A DNA stretch of 64,000 nucleotides from Rhodosorus marinus (Eukaryota; Rhodophyta; Stylonematophyceae; Stylonematales; Stylonemataceae), in assembly GCA_029953675.1 (NCBI GenBank), contig JAMWBK010000003.1, positions 372,001 through 436,000 on the forward strand, in the 5' to 3' direction. Below the pieces are notes generated by a model. It searched no databases. It was not told the origin of the DNA and saw only the letters and a program-made list of their open reading frames with translations. Of the stretch, positions 9,249 to 19,743 are shown one piece after another (the stretch's first letter is position 1; the number at the start of each line of letters is the position of its first letter). The position numbers and the translations under genes are program-made.

Positions 9249-11281
9249 ATGGTTTTGGGTGTTCTGAGCTCGAGGAATAAAGGCCGATTGGTATGCTCGA
9301 GGACTGGCTTTGACGGGAAAGGAACTGGGTAAGCTGCTCCTTCTCGGATTTCGTACCAAGTCTTTTGAGAGTGACTGAATGATGATCTCATTGCCGTTTC
9401 AACGTACCATAGAAATGACCCTCTCGCGCTCCAGTTTCCGGAGTTTTCCTCCGGGAAGACCGACGAGGATGACCGGCAGCAGTTTGACAAGGATTCAATG
9501 GCGGTCGAGCACATTCGTAACGGCAGGAGGGAGTTTGTAGTTAAGGAGGGTTCTCTCCAAGTCGTTGAAAAGCAACGGAAACGGACTCTCCAGACGAAAG
9601 CTTGGGATCGCCTTATGAGGTACTTTCTTCCCGTTGGGTACCCAGCATCAGTCGGACCAGGTGAGCATCCGCCTCCCTTTATGGCTTTGAATGACCATTC
9701 TGATCACCCATTTACAATCACATCGAAGACTACAAGGAGTATACTTTATGGCGTCTCTGCGCGTTCTTTTGGGGAGGATGCGTCGGCGTGTTTTCCACAC
9801 AAGGTCTACTGTTGGCTGTAGGCGTCGGCAGACAATCTTCTGCTCCACTCGCAGCGGCGTTGCAATGGGTGATTCGTGACGGCGTTGGAAGAGCTGGAAG
9901 AATGCTGTTTTCGCAGGTAAGAATCCAAAGATCGCACTCCAATGGATATCTCTTCCTGCCGCTTTTGTTTGTTTAGTGAAATGAATTCCGCCGATATCGA
10001 CAGATAGGAACAGGCTTCGACGCGGAGACGAAACAACACCGTTTGGCAGCTGCATGGGTGCTGAATATGTCTTGTACGCTGGAGAGCATCAGTCCACTGT
10101 TCTCAAACTTCTTCCTACCGATAGCATGCGTCGCCAACCTGGCCAAGGGCGCAAGTACAATTGCCGCGGCGAGCACCAGAGGAGCGATCTACAAGTCGTT
10201 CATGCGTTGGGAGAACTTGGGAGATATCACTGCGAAACAGGAAACAGTGGGCGTTGCCGGCGACTTGGCCGGCACAGCACTGGGAATTCTCCTTTCCCGA
10301 ATGACTTCGCAGAATATTTATTCCTCCTGCGTTGCCTTTTCCACGGTATGTAGTTCCTAAAGTCCAAGGTTTGCAGCCGTTTTCCTGTTGGAAAAAGCTC
10401 ACAGTTTACTCGTGCAAACGGGTAGGTATCGCTTCTACATCTGTACGCTGTGTACAGAGAGGTCAAGGGGCTGCAGCTCAGCACACTCAATCGCCAGCGC
10501 TCACACATGCTGATCAATGCTTATATCAACTCGGCGGAAGTACCTACTGTCCTAGACTTAAACCGGAAGGAGCGAGTTCTATTCAAACCCTGGTACGGAG
10601 TCAACCAAATGGAAAACGTGCATCCGCGGAAGACTGACTGTACCATCATATACAGGTTGGATTCTTTGCATCGACCTAATATCGACCTTGCTGCAAGGCT
10701 ACATGATTGTGCTCCAGACGCTGAGGCACTTGTGTACCTGATACGTCTATACAAGGAAGAAAAATACATCTTGACATATGAACGTGAACGTATAAGGGTA
10801 GTTCTGAGGTAGGTGAAGACTAGTGCTCGGATTGTATTCCCCTGGATGCGTTCGAAAGTTTGTCAGCTCTAACAAATCTTGTGGGGTTCTCGTCCGTCCT
10901 GCCTGCCCGGACGCGACGCCATTTTGTGTTGTTCTCCGTCTTGTAGAAGAGATGCGTCCAGTCGAGACTGCCTAAAGGCGTTTTATCAGGCTGGTGAATT
11001 TTGGAAGGCGTATGAGCAAAGAGGCGATCGGGAACGTCGCAATCGAGATTTGGTTGAAGAAAGCTATAGGTGAGTGTTGCGGATGAATTCCCCGTACAAG
11101 GATCGTTGCTGCTTGAGACTTGCTGTTTGACATTCACCATCGCTTCTTTCGGTACAGATTAACCAACCAACAGTTTGGGGGATTCATAAAGGACGCGGAA
11201 AGGCATGGATGGAGAACGGATTCCGTTCTCCTGCGACCGGTTGGTAGAAGAGTCGTCTGGGGTGACGCGATGACGAAGTAG
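9249..11281 (+). CDS. RUS (root UVB sensitive, DUF647) family protein
   Basis: Seven exons: 9249-9328, 9413-9660, 9729-9916, 10004-10345, 10426-10808, 10947-11069 and 11158-11281, giving 495 residues. The diagnostic DUF647 blocks are present in order: FLPVGYPASVGPDYKEYTLW, GVFSTQGLLLAVGVG, LQWVIRDGVGRAGRM, a Pro/Leu-rich segment SPLFSNFFLPIACVANLAKG, and LHLYAVYREVKGLQLSTLNR. The C-terminal exon encodes the small GW-containing tail. RUS proteins occur in plants, algae and animals (C16orf58); in plants they act in plastid-linked auxin and vitamin B6 signalling. The first exon is less certain. It gives a basic, Ser-rich, acid-poor leader MVLGVLSSRNKGRLV that would suit a plastid or mitochondrial transit peptide. 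An alternative start is the internal ATG at 9498. The molecular function is unknown. It converges with the PI4K gene. Confidence 0.88.
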
Positions 11282-11746
11282 TATTATGGCGTGCTAACTC
11301 AACAACAACCCCATCGAGAAGGATTTTGTTTTGATAGAGGGCTTTCGATTAAACGCCTTATGCTAATGCTTGTTGTGGTGTCGTGGTCAAAGGGATTGAG
11401 TAACCACTTGTTTAGTTTGTCCATCTGCTTTATCAAACCGACAGAGGATGGCGGAAAATTTGCTGGAGCGATCGATTGTGCCTAGAGGGGAGAGGCTTAA
11501 GTCGTTGCTTGCTGCTGAGTCTCTTGTTTGGTATGTGATCACAGAATGCCCGATACGGTCATCGAGCCCTGCGAAAACGTTTTTGGTTCCGCCTTCGTTT
11601 ACTAAAATTATGATGTGCGTCTCTTGAACGCAGCTTTCGATGAGTCAAATAGTTTATTCACATAATCATCCCACTCTTTACATCATGCTGCGCAAGTCGA
11701 GGTTTTCCTGTCGCAGCGGCCTGTTGCCCTCCGCAGAGAGAGCGCT
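11282..11746. other. Convergent intergenic region between RUS and PI4K genes
   Basis: No gene seen. It presumably holds the 3' ends of both flanking transcripts. Confidence 0.5.
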
Positions 11747-14642
11747 CTACTTCATATACCCGTTCGTAACGAACTGATATTCATCATATTTTACAGTTGT
11801 CCAGTTTTCTCTGCTACTCTCGATCAGTTCCATTGCTACTCTCCTGCACTGCTCATCGCTTTCACCCAGGCAGAACTTTTCGCGCAAGCTATCTGAGATG
11901 CTCTCTTCACCGTCTCCTACACAGGGCAGGTTGGTACCTGCCGTGAAGAAAGCTCGTTAGCACTCTGTTCATCCTCTCGGTGGGACGGAATCTTCTGCAA
12001 CATTCAGCTCGGACACACCTTCGATACATTGCACCAGGGTCAGTATCCTATCGCAGTGTTGTCTCGCGGCAAGAAACCCGTCTACGAACAAGTTGACAAA
12101 GTACGCGTAGCATTGACTACTGCATCCATTGAGGACTTCAACATATTCTGCTGTGAATTTGAAAGGTGCCTGCTCGAACCTAATCATCCAACATACTCCA
12201 CTCGTCAGCTTCCCTCATTTCTAGCATGAAGGCGATGCGCTTCTTTCGCCGGTCTGCATTTGAATGGACGTACTCAATAGCCCCGGGCGAATTCGCAAAC
12301 ATGTACCCGAAGTCAACATGAACGAGAGCACCGTCAGCTGTGATCAATATATTTCCATTGTGACGGTCGGATATGGTCCCGAAGTAGCACACCAGTGAGT
12401 AACCAGCTAAACTCTCCGCAAATCGCATTTGAGCTTTTTCAAGGCTGTGAAAAGGTGGTTGATTTCTCACACCGTCAGTCCGCCGTTCATAGCAAGAGTG
12501 GGCTAGGCACCGATGCAAAAGCTCACCTCCTCGATCCCAAATCGCCATAGAGCTTGACGAAATAGTCCAAAAGGCTCGTGAAACCTGAAACCATTGTCTT
12601 CAGGGAGTGAATTGAAACGCAGTCGGGAACCACTTCGACGATACCTGACAAGAGTGTACACGGTTGGAAAACTTAACACAACCGCTACGGGTGAGGTCAC
12701 AAAACATCTTCCAACGAAAAAGTTACCCGAATCCGCCGTCACACATTGAACCAAGTAGTCAGTGAGCCCGAGCGAGCCAAGCTGCTCCTCATTAAAAATA
12801 TTCTTAAAGCAGCGCACGAACTGAAGAGCGAAGACTTCTTGCCTGAGATCATCGCCTGCCTTGGAAATCACTCTGACAAGCCTGTAACCTGGGAAGATAC
12901 CAAAAGGTGATACCTATGGACCAAGAATGATTCCAGAAAACATGGAAGCTACTGATCAGAGTAGATCCACATTGCTTAACCAAGGACCTACGTGAGTCGC
13001 ATACTCGACTCATTTCGCTTTGTTCTATTTCCCATGATTTGCCGAAGACCAGGGCACGTAATTCAGCTGCAGAACACTTCACATCCTCGAGGGCATCACC
13101 TCTGACTTGGCCGGCCGCATCAGTTTTGCCCACGGCACTGGTTTCAATTGTTTCTTTGGGACAAGAGCGGAGACAATTTGAATCTTTGCCATCCGCGACT
13201 GGCGACCCGAAAATTTGCTCTGAGCTAAACTCTGTGTTCATCCGAATGAGCTCCGAATTCGGCATATCGGCAGTTAAGAATTCATCTTCGCGGTATATGT
13301 TTTCATCATAACAAGATTCCAACGTCGACTCCATCGCCTTGTGGTAGAAAGACAGAAGATATGGTCGTCAACTCGGTTCAAGATCTCTTGACGTGGGGTG
13401 CGCATCGAATACCTCCAGCCATATCACTACCGGTGCTCGCTCCCTTGAGTGCAACAATTGGAACTTGTCCGTCAGGATGCGAAGGATTCGCAAGGGCTTC
13501 TCGTTACCACTTGTGGACGGAAAGTGGATCGTTCGCTGGCAGTCTGAATAAGAGACCGAAATTGGCTTCATCAGATCCAGGCGCTGATGACCTCTCTGTC
13601 GTCCAGAGACGATTCCTGAAACACACCCAAATCCACGCAAAAGCTCAGAATCTCTACTATTCAAAAGTCTGCCCATCCCGTAGCAAACACACTGTACACG
13701 GTGACGCACTCTTCATGAGAAGTTTGTTCAGGGAATGGATCGTCTTCTCAAGGTATCCTCGTCGCTCCTCATCAGATTGCAATTGAGGAAGGCCAGCTGA
13801 AGCCGCGGACAGAACTGTAGCGAACTGTACTGAGTCTTCAACATACGATTTTCTGCGAGCGCTCTTCTCGTCCAAGCTGATGTCGATCATGCCTGATACA
13901 ATGTGTTCGACACCATCATGTAACGGTCCACGCCCTTCTGACGATGTCCTATTCCCAAGCGCGGTTCTGTAGCTCTCTAGGCTGAGAGTCTTTTTTCCGG
14001 TTTTGCTTGTTGAATCTCGCTTCATGTTCCGAGAGTCGCTAGATCTTCTAGATCCTGTTGAGTTTCCCCTGCTAGCTGTCGAATTCATCGCGGTTGCTCC
14101 CTTCGCAGCGTAAACTATGCACTTCTGCGCGATATTTTGTTCTTGCTTCAATGGTGCCTAGTATTTGAAGCGAGCACTAGTCAATCAAGAGTCGGTTGCT
14201 ACCAGATCTTGCGGTTAGTGTGATACATACGTCGTCCAAAACTTCATCCAGGACTCTCGAATTCAAGAACAGGATAGTTTTAACAGCGAAATGAGGGCTT
14301 TCTGAACACTTCTTGAGGAGAAAATTCTGGGTGTCCAAGCTCTCCGAAGCAAGAAGGCTGTGAAGAGGAACAGGAACATTAAGGATCAAACACCAAGAAA
14401 CAGAGATGGCCACTGTTTTTCATGCTTGCTGCAAAATATCTTCAGTACCTGATCTGAAAGAGTAACGCCTCAATGTCTGCCGTTGGTCGGCTGTACAGCT
14501 CAGATAATAGATAATCGACAACGAGCGGAAACCTTCGATATCGAAACAGCTTTTTAACTAGAGCTCGGACCCCGAGCTGCTCGGATTCAAACAGCTCGTT
14601 CAAAAGAGCTTCACTATCCTCGGAGACCAGGTTCGCATCCAT
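11747..14642 (-). CDS. PI4KB: Phosphatidylinositol 4-kinase, type III beta
   Basis: Ten exons read on the minus strand: 14642-14449, 14357-14231, 14157-13710, 13615-13413, 13337-12992, 12888-12727, 12644-12527, 12444-12274, 12179-12019 and 11937-11747, giving about 706 residues. The N-terminal helical lipid-kinase-unique part includes ADIEALLFQI and HFAVKTILFLNSRVLDEVL. The kinase domain shows HSRERAPVVIWLE, GDDLRQEVFALQF, VPDCVSIHSLK, the catalytic loop SDRHNGNILI and the activation segment VHVDFGYMFANSPG. Then come APFKFTAEYVEVLNG and the C-terminal YDEYQFVTNG block. It makes PI4P, mainly on Golgi membranes. An in-frame TAA lies upstream of the ATG at 14642. The linker between exons 3 and 4 is the weakest part of the model; a 67-codon minus-strand ORF at 14738-14941 may be a further upstream exon or unrelated. 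Confidence 0.92.
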
Positions 14643-17106
14643 CGATACGCCAGATGCGGGGCCCACGCACCTTCTAGTTTAATCTCGGCATCAGCTGGCA
14701 GAAGATATTTGTCGGTCACGTCTTCCCTTGAGCCTGTTCACAGCTTGCTCAAACGCGAAAGCGTGACTTTCACCCTTCCATATCCAACTAGGTAAGATCG
14801 TGCTCTGTATGAGCCATCAAAGCTTGGAACCACACCAAAAATGCCATCCTTGAAACCCGTGACCGTTCGCACATGTGGCAAATGACACTCAAAAGCATAA
14901 GATTTTGTAAATGTTTTCCTGGCCAACAATAGAACAGCCATTGAAGCCGTTCATCGAGTTCGGGTTCACATGGGCATAGTGGCCGATGTTACTGGATAAT
15001 TTCAAGCGAGGGTTAGCCGTTGCTTAAGTTTAGCGGGCCAAGCCTTTCGAGCTGAGAGTTATCTCTTCGATGAGCGTTTGGAGACCGGGGTTGTGGCTAC
15101 GAGTGAAGTATGGAAGAGTCTATGAAGAAGCTGAGTGTTTGGATAACTCTCGTTGGCGCTGTTGTCCAGTGCGTAGACAGATTTAATCCGGAAGGTTTCT
15201 ATGAGGCCGATCAGGACACTTCTTGTCTGTTCTGGTGGATCGAATGATCTTTTTAGTGGACAGCTGGTGTGGTGGGGTTGGCATTGGATGAGTAGTCGTC
15301 AACTTGATCTGTCAACTTCCACAAAGCTGATTGAATGCGAAACACGTCAGGCACAACCAGCGAGTGGTTAATGCCCCACTTACACTCACAGAGTTCATTC
15401 GTTATCAGCACGTACTCAACGTCGGTGATATAACGAATAACTCTGCATTCTTTAAGCAAGCCATTATAATCCACTCGTGCTGGCCAACCGGTGTGACAAA
15501 CGCTGTCCGTTCGCGCGACCCTGGGACTGACAGTCCCGTTGGAAATTCCCTGCTTGCCCTGATTTTAAGAATCCTGTCGCTGCATCTCGTTCGAAAAGCA
15601 TAGAGTCTATTGGAAACGACAGAATTAACAGCGCATATACACAATTCGCTTGTGCGGTTACAGTTCCAACTTTCTACCCAACACGAAAGTCTGAAAGGCA
15701 GGACTCCAGATTTTTCTCTGAGCCCAACAAAACTCCGCGGCGCTCTTCTAACCATTCCAGTACTCATCGAACAACAAATGCCCTCCGATTCTGTGTCCAC
15801 CAACCAAACATTTATACGAACCCCTCCCTCATCCAAGCGCAATTACTCAGCTTGTACTGTCCCAAGCTTTTACCTCCCAAAACGCTCCCGTCGAATAAAG
15901 CCGGCCAGGCGGACACCTTCACTGACGAGATCTCCCCAACCCAAAAATAGGATTGCTTCAACACCGTAATCGAGAATCTCACTTGACCTTTCAAACCAAA
16001 AGTCACCGAATTTTACAACCGAGCAACTGACAGTCCCTACCTGCCTAACCCATCCCTACTCCACAATTATATTGTCCTTTCCGGAAAGTCCTCTTCGCCC
16101 AACAATGCTCTCGTGAAAGTCACTAAATTGATTGTATCAATCCAAGAAATCAAAACAATTCGCAAAAACTGACTATTGCGTACGAAAGCCTACCCTTTTA
16201 TTTTCACCATATTTCATATTTCTGGTTTGATAATGATTGATAAATATTTTTTTAAACAATTTTTTCGTTGAAATATGAGGTCTTCTTGGCTGAGCCAGAA
16301 GACCTCGTATTCCTACCATTTTTAAGAGGATTTCTTCCTTCTTTTTTCTTTTTTTTTCTCGGAGAAAATGTCCATAAGCGAGAACTTTTTTATGACGAGG
16401 ATCCTTTTTTTGTGAACATTTTCTGGAGTACCAAACATGATTTAGAATTGGAAAAATTGGTAAAATTTTATATGGGACTAATATATGCGGAAATACGGGA
16501 TAAATATCGTAATTTTGGGACGTAAATTTGTTCTGGCATGCCGATTTTCTGGTTTGGGATGAATCTTTTCGGGCACTGAAAAGGTTCGAAAAATATTTCT
16601 AAAAGTATTAAAATTTCTTTTTGTGGTGTGTACATATGTCATACTTTGGAAATTCCTCCGTAAAATAGGGATGTTTTTGGTTCTTCGGTTGGGGCCACAA
16701 GGTCTTCCATGGCCGTCAGGGAGAGTATATAATGTGAACAGGATGTGGATGGGACGGGGGTGGGGAGAGGAGCAAGTGCTTGTTTCTATAGATCCCTGTG
16801 CCTACGTTGGTCTCGTATGTTGGTTTTAGTAGATTTTAGGGAATCTAGAAGGCTGTACTTTCGTCTTGTTAACTTTGGCGAGCAGCGTGTGTTTTGTTCG
16901 AGAATGAAAGTCTAGTTGGTATCTGGCTGGGCAAGTGTTCGGTTTCGTCCTCTTGGTTGTTATCATGCTGATGGATTAGCAGAGGTTTTCTGGCTTTGAA
17001 AGCTGTTTGAGTATGTCTGATGATGTGTTGTTGTAAGGAGATGCGGTTGTGACGAATTGGGTGCGGAGGACAGTGCCTTGCGTCCTTTATAGGCTGAGCA
17101 TACGAG
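14643..17106. other. Intergenic, AT-rich in its right half, no firm gene
   Basis: Minus-strand ORFs at 14738-14941, 15253-15474 and 15405-15842 have protein-like composition, but I found no family and no convincing joint model. From about 16000 to 16650 the sequence is strongly AT-rich. A small secreted-type ORF at 15122 is listed separately. Confidence 0.4.
15122..15247 (+). CDS. Small ORF with a signal-peptide-like N-terminus
   Basis: Forty-one codons from a true ATG. The start MKKLSVWITLVGAVVQC has two lysines, a hydrophobic core and a small-residue region, as in signal peptides. The rest is acidic and aromatic and ends WWIE. It could be a short secreted peptide or the first exon of a longer gene; no acceptor downstream was convincing. 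It may be chance. Confidence 0.2.
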   Translation: MKKLSVWITLVGAVVQCVDRFNPEGFYEADQDTSCLFWWIE

Positions 17107-18903
17107 ATGGATGTGGAGTTCAAAGATCTGCGATATTCCGTGAAGACTGGAAGGAGACAGAGGAAGGATATTTTAAATGGGATAACCGGCTTTTCCCGGA
17201 CTGGCGAGGTCCTCGCCATCATGGGACCGAGTGGAGGTGGAAAGACTTCCCTCTTAAATATCCTTGCCGGTAGAATGTACAGTAAAGATGTCCAAGGGTA
17301 TACCTCTTATGGAGGAGAAGAATACAGTAAGAAGACTAGGCGCCAGTTGGGCTTCGTAACACAGGAGGACCTTATGTTCGCGAACTTGACAGTTATGGAG
17401 AGCCTTATGTGCACCGCGAACTTACGATTGCCGAGCTCATTGTCAAAGGCGGAGAAAGTAGAACGAGTAGAGCAAGTAATGGCCGACCTGAAACTGAGGA
17501 ATGTGGGTGACACCCCGATCGGAGATGGATTATTTCGGAAAGGTGTTTCCGGTGGGGAGAGGAAAAGAGTTGCGATAGCAAATGAGATTCTCGTGGACCC
17601 CCAAATTCTCTTCTTGGATGAACCAACTTCGGGGCTCGACTCGAGCATTGCGTTCTCTATCGTGAAGTACTTGAAGGAATTAGCAAACTCGGGAAAGACG
17701 GTCATCCTGTCAATTCACCAACCGTCGAGTCAAATGTATGCCCTGTTCGACAGATTAATGCTTCTGCGAGATGGGAGAACTGTTTATTTTGGGCCTGGAG
17801 CTAATGTGCTCGAGTTTTTCGCCGGTGCTGGCTACGCCTGCCCGTTTGGATACAACCCAGCTGATTTCTTCATGGAACTAATCAGCAAAGGAAAGGACGC
17901 AAACGGAACGGAGCCTGCTGAGTCCGCTGAGATGGTGCTTGCGGCTCTGGAGTACAAATGGAAAGCTGCCGCACCAATTTCGACTGCGCTGGCAGGGGAG
18001 CAGTACGAGGTAGAGAACTCGATGCTAGTCAACAAGGATAGATCGCGGAAGTATCCTGTCTCCTGGTTCACCCAGTTTTCCACGTTGTTTGGAAGATCTA
18101 TAAAACAACGCCGGGGGACGATAATAGAGAGCTTGGCGATGATTAAGTATCTTACTGTGACGTTTCTGTTCTGCGTGCTGTGGTTCAGAATGGAACCTGT
18201 GGAGGAAAGCATTCGAGATAGGATTGGATTGTTGTACTTTTCAGCTGTTTTCTGGGCTCTATCGTCGGTACTGCAGACTGTTCACACCTTTTCGAGGGAG
18301 TCCTCGATTATTAGAAAGGAGAGGCAAAGTGCCTCGTATATGTTGTCGGCTTACTTTCTATCGAAGTCGGTTGTGGACATACCCTACGACTTGATCTACC
18401 CAACAATTTTCGGAGTCACCGTGTACTGGATAACGGGTTTGGATCCGTATTTTTACAAGTTCGTTATCTACATGGTGATTATCTTTTCGCTTGTAATTTG
18501 CGCGTTTTCGATTGGCCTAGCAGCCTCAAGCGCAACTCTTAACATTCGAAAAGCGATCGTCCTGGCCTCTGTATATACAATGAGTTCGGTACTGTTGAGT
18601 GGATTCTACGCTAACACCAACAATTTCGGGCCACTAGCAAATGTTGTACAGTATTTTTCTTTTTTGAGGTTTTCATATTCTGCGCTCGTTTTGAACGAGA
18701 CTAACGGAGCTACGTACGACTGCAGTACCGACCCTACAGAGCTGCAAGAGGCTAACGTATGCCCGATTACTCAAGAACAGGTGCTGCAGGAGTACCCTGT
18801 CGTTCCGATTGGTATCGCTGGGAACGTAGCTATTGTATGGGCATTCACTTTCTTGTACAGGTTTCTCGCGTACCTGTTTCTACGTATGAGGAGAGTTGTT
18901 TAG
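17107..18903 (+). CDS. ABC transporter, subfamily G (White/WBC half transporter)
   Basis: An intronless ORF of 598 residues, the usual size of an ABCG half transporter, which must dimerise to work. The nucleotide-binding domain comes first, as in subfamily G. Walker A is GPSGGGKT (residues 40-47), the signature is VSGGERKR (about 147-154), Walker B is ILFLDEPTSGLDS (167-179), and the switch histidine sits in SIHQPSS. The second half has about six membrane helices, for example YLTVTFLFCVLWF, FVIYMVIIFSLVICAFSIGL and IAGNVAIVWAFTFLYRFLAY. A large external loop near the end contains two or more cysteines. Substrates of the family are lipids, sterols, waxes or drugs; nothing here tells which. Membrane location cannot be read from the sequence. 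All ATPase residues are intact. Confidence 0.95.
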   Translation: MDVEFKDLRYSVKTGRRQRKDILNGITGFSRTGEVLAIMGPSGGGKTSLLNILAGRMYSKDVQGYTSYGGEEYSKKTRRQLGFVTQEDLMFANLTVMESLMCTANLRLPSSLSKAEKVERVEQVMADLKLRNVGDTPIGDGLFRKGVSGGERKRVAIANEILVDPQILFLDEPTSGLDSSIAFSIVKYLKELANSGKTVILSIHQPSSQMYALFDRLMLLRDGRTVYFGPGANVLEFFAGAGYACPFGYNPADFFMELISKGKDANGTEPAESAEMVLAALEYKWKAAAPISTALAGEQYEVENSMLVNKDRSRKYPVSWFTQFSTLFGRSIKQRRGTIIESLAMIKYLTVTFLFCVLWFRMEPVEESIRDRIGLLYFSAVFWALSSVLQTVHTFSRESSIIRKERQSASYMLSAYFLSKSVVDIPYDLIYPTIFGVTVYWITGLDPYFYKFVIYMVIIFSLVICAFSIGLAASSATLNIRKAIVLASVYTMSSVLLSGFYANTNNFGPLANVVQYFSFLRFSYSALVLNETNGATYDCSTDPTELQEANVCPITQEQVLQEYPVVPIGIAGNVAIVWAFTFLYRFLAYLFLRMRRVV

Positions 18904-19743
18904 CGGTTTGCAAACCTAGGAAAGCAAGCTAGTTTACATAGGTAACACAATAAAGTAGACATATGTTTGAACTAAAGGTTGAGTAAAATCACCGCTTTTG
19001 CTACGTTCGTATGTTCAAGTAATCGTGTGCGACCGGCAGCAGCGACAAAACAAAAATAGAAAAGTTAAGCTTAAGAAAAAAATTTAGACTCGTAGATGCA
19101 ATGGCAGTGTTAGCAATGGAATACTGTCTGGAGACGTTTCAGACCATCTGTTTCTTTGAACTGACTGACGAAGAAGAGATATACAAGTACCTCCAGGGAA
19201 TACTGTGGAAGATGTGGAAAACGGATCAACGCTGCTGAAGGCCACCCTGCGGCACGGAGGTCATATGCCCAGGCATTTACATCCAGATCGCTCGAGCGCT
19301 TAAAGAGTTAACCAACGTGCGGGGAACTCACAGCCCCATCTAGATGCGTTCTGGAAACCGCCACCGTCATGGCAGGCCGGCCCAAGAGCCCCAGAACGTC
19401 AAAGCGGTGGTGGCTTCTCAGACCACTTTTACAACAATGATTGAAATCTTGCCGCGTGTTAGTAAAATGACTGAATAATAATCTTATGCATCTGAAAATT
19501 TTGATGGACATAGCTCTAAAATCTATGTCTATTCAATATACGGTTTATCGATTAATACTATTTTTGGGCAAGCGCCCGAAATGGTGGAGAGTTTCACGTC
19601 TGACAGTTGACATGGAACGTTTAGGTATAAGAAGTTGGGGAGAGCCAGTGTGCGGTGTGGGTGATTGGAATAAAGCGTTTGCTTACGAATGAAATAGACA
19701 TATTCCTGATCAGTAGATCTTACTCGGGATATAGTGATGGTAA
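18904..19743. other. Intergenic, no gene seen
   Basis: About 840 bp between the ABCG stop and the SPO22/ZIP4 start, both on the plus strand. Only short unsupported ORFs. A candidate polyadenylation word AATAAA lies near 18948. Confidence 0.5.
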
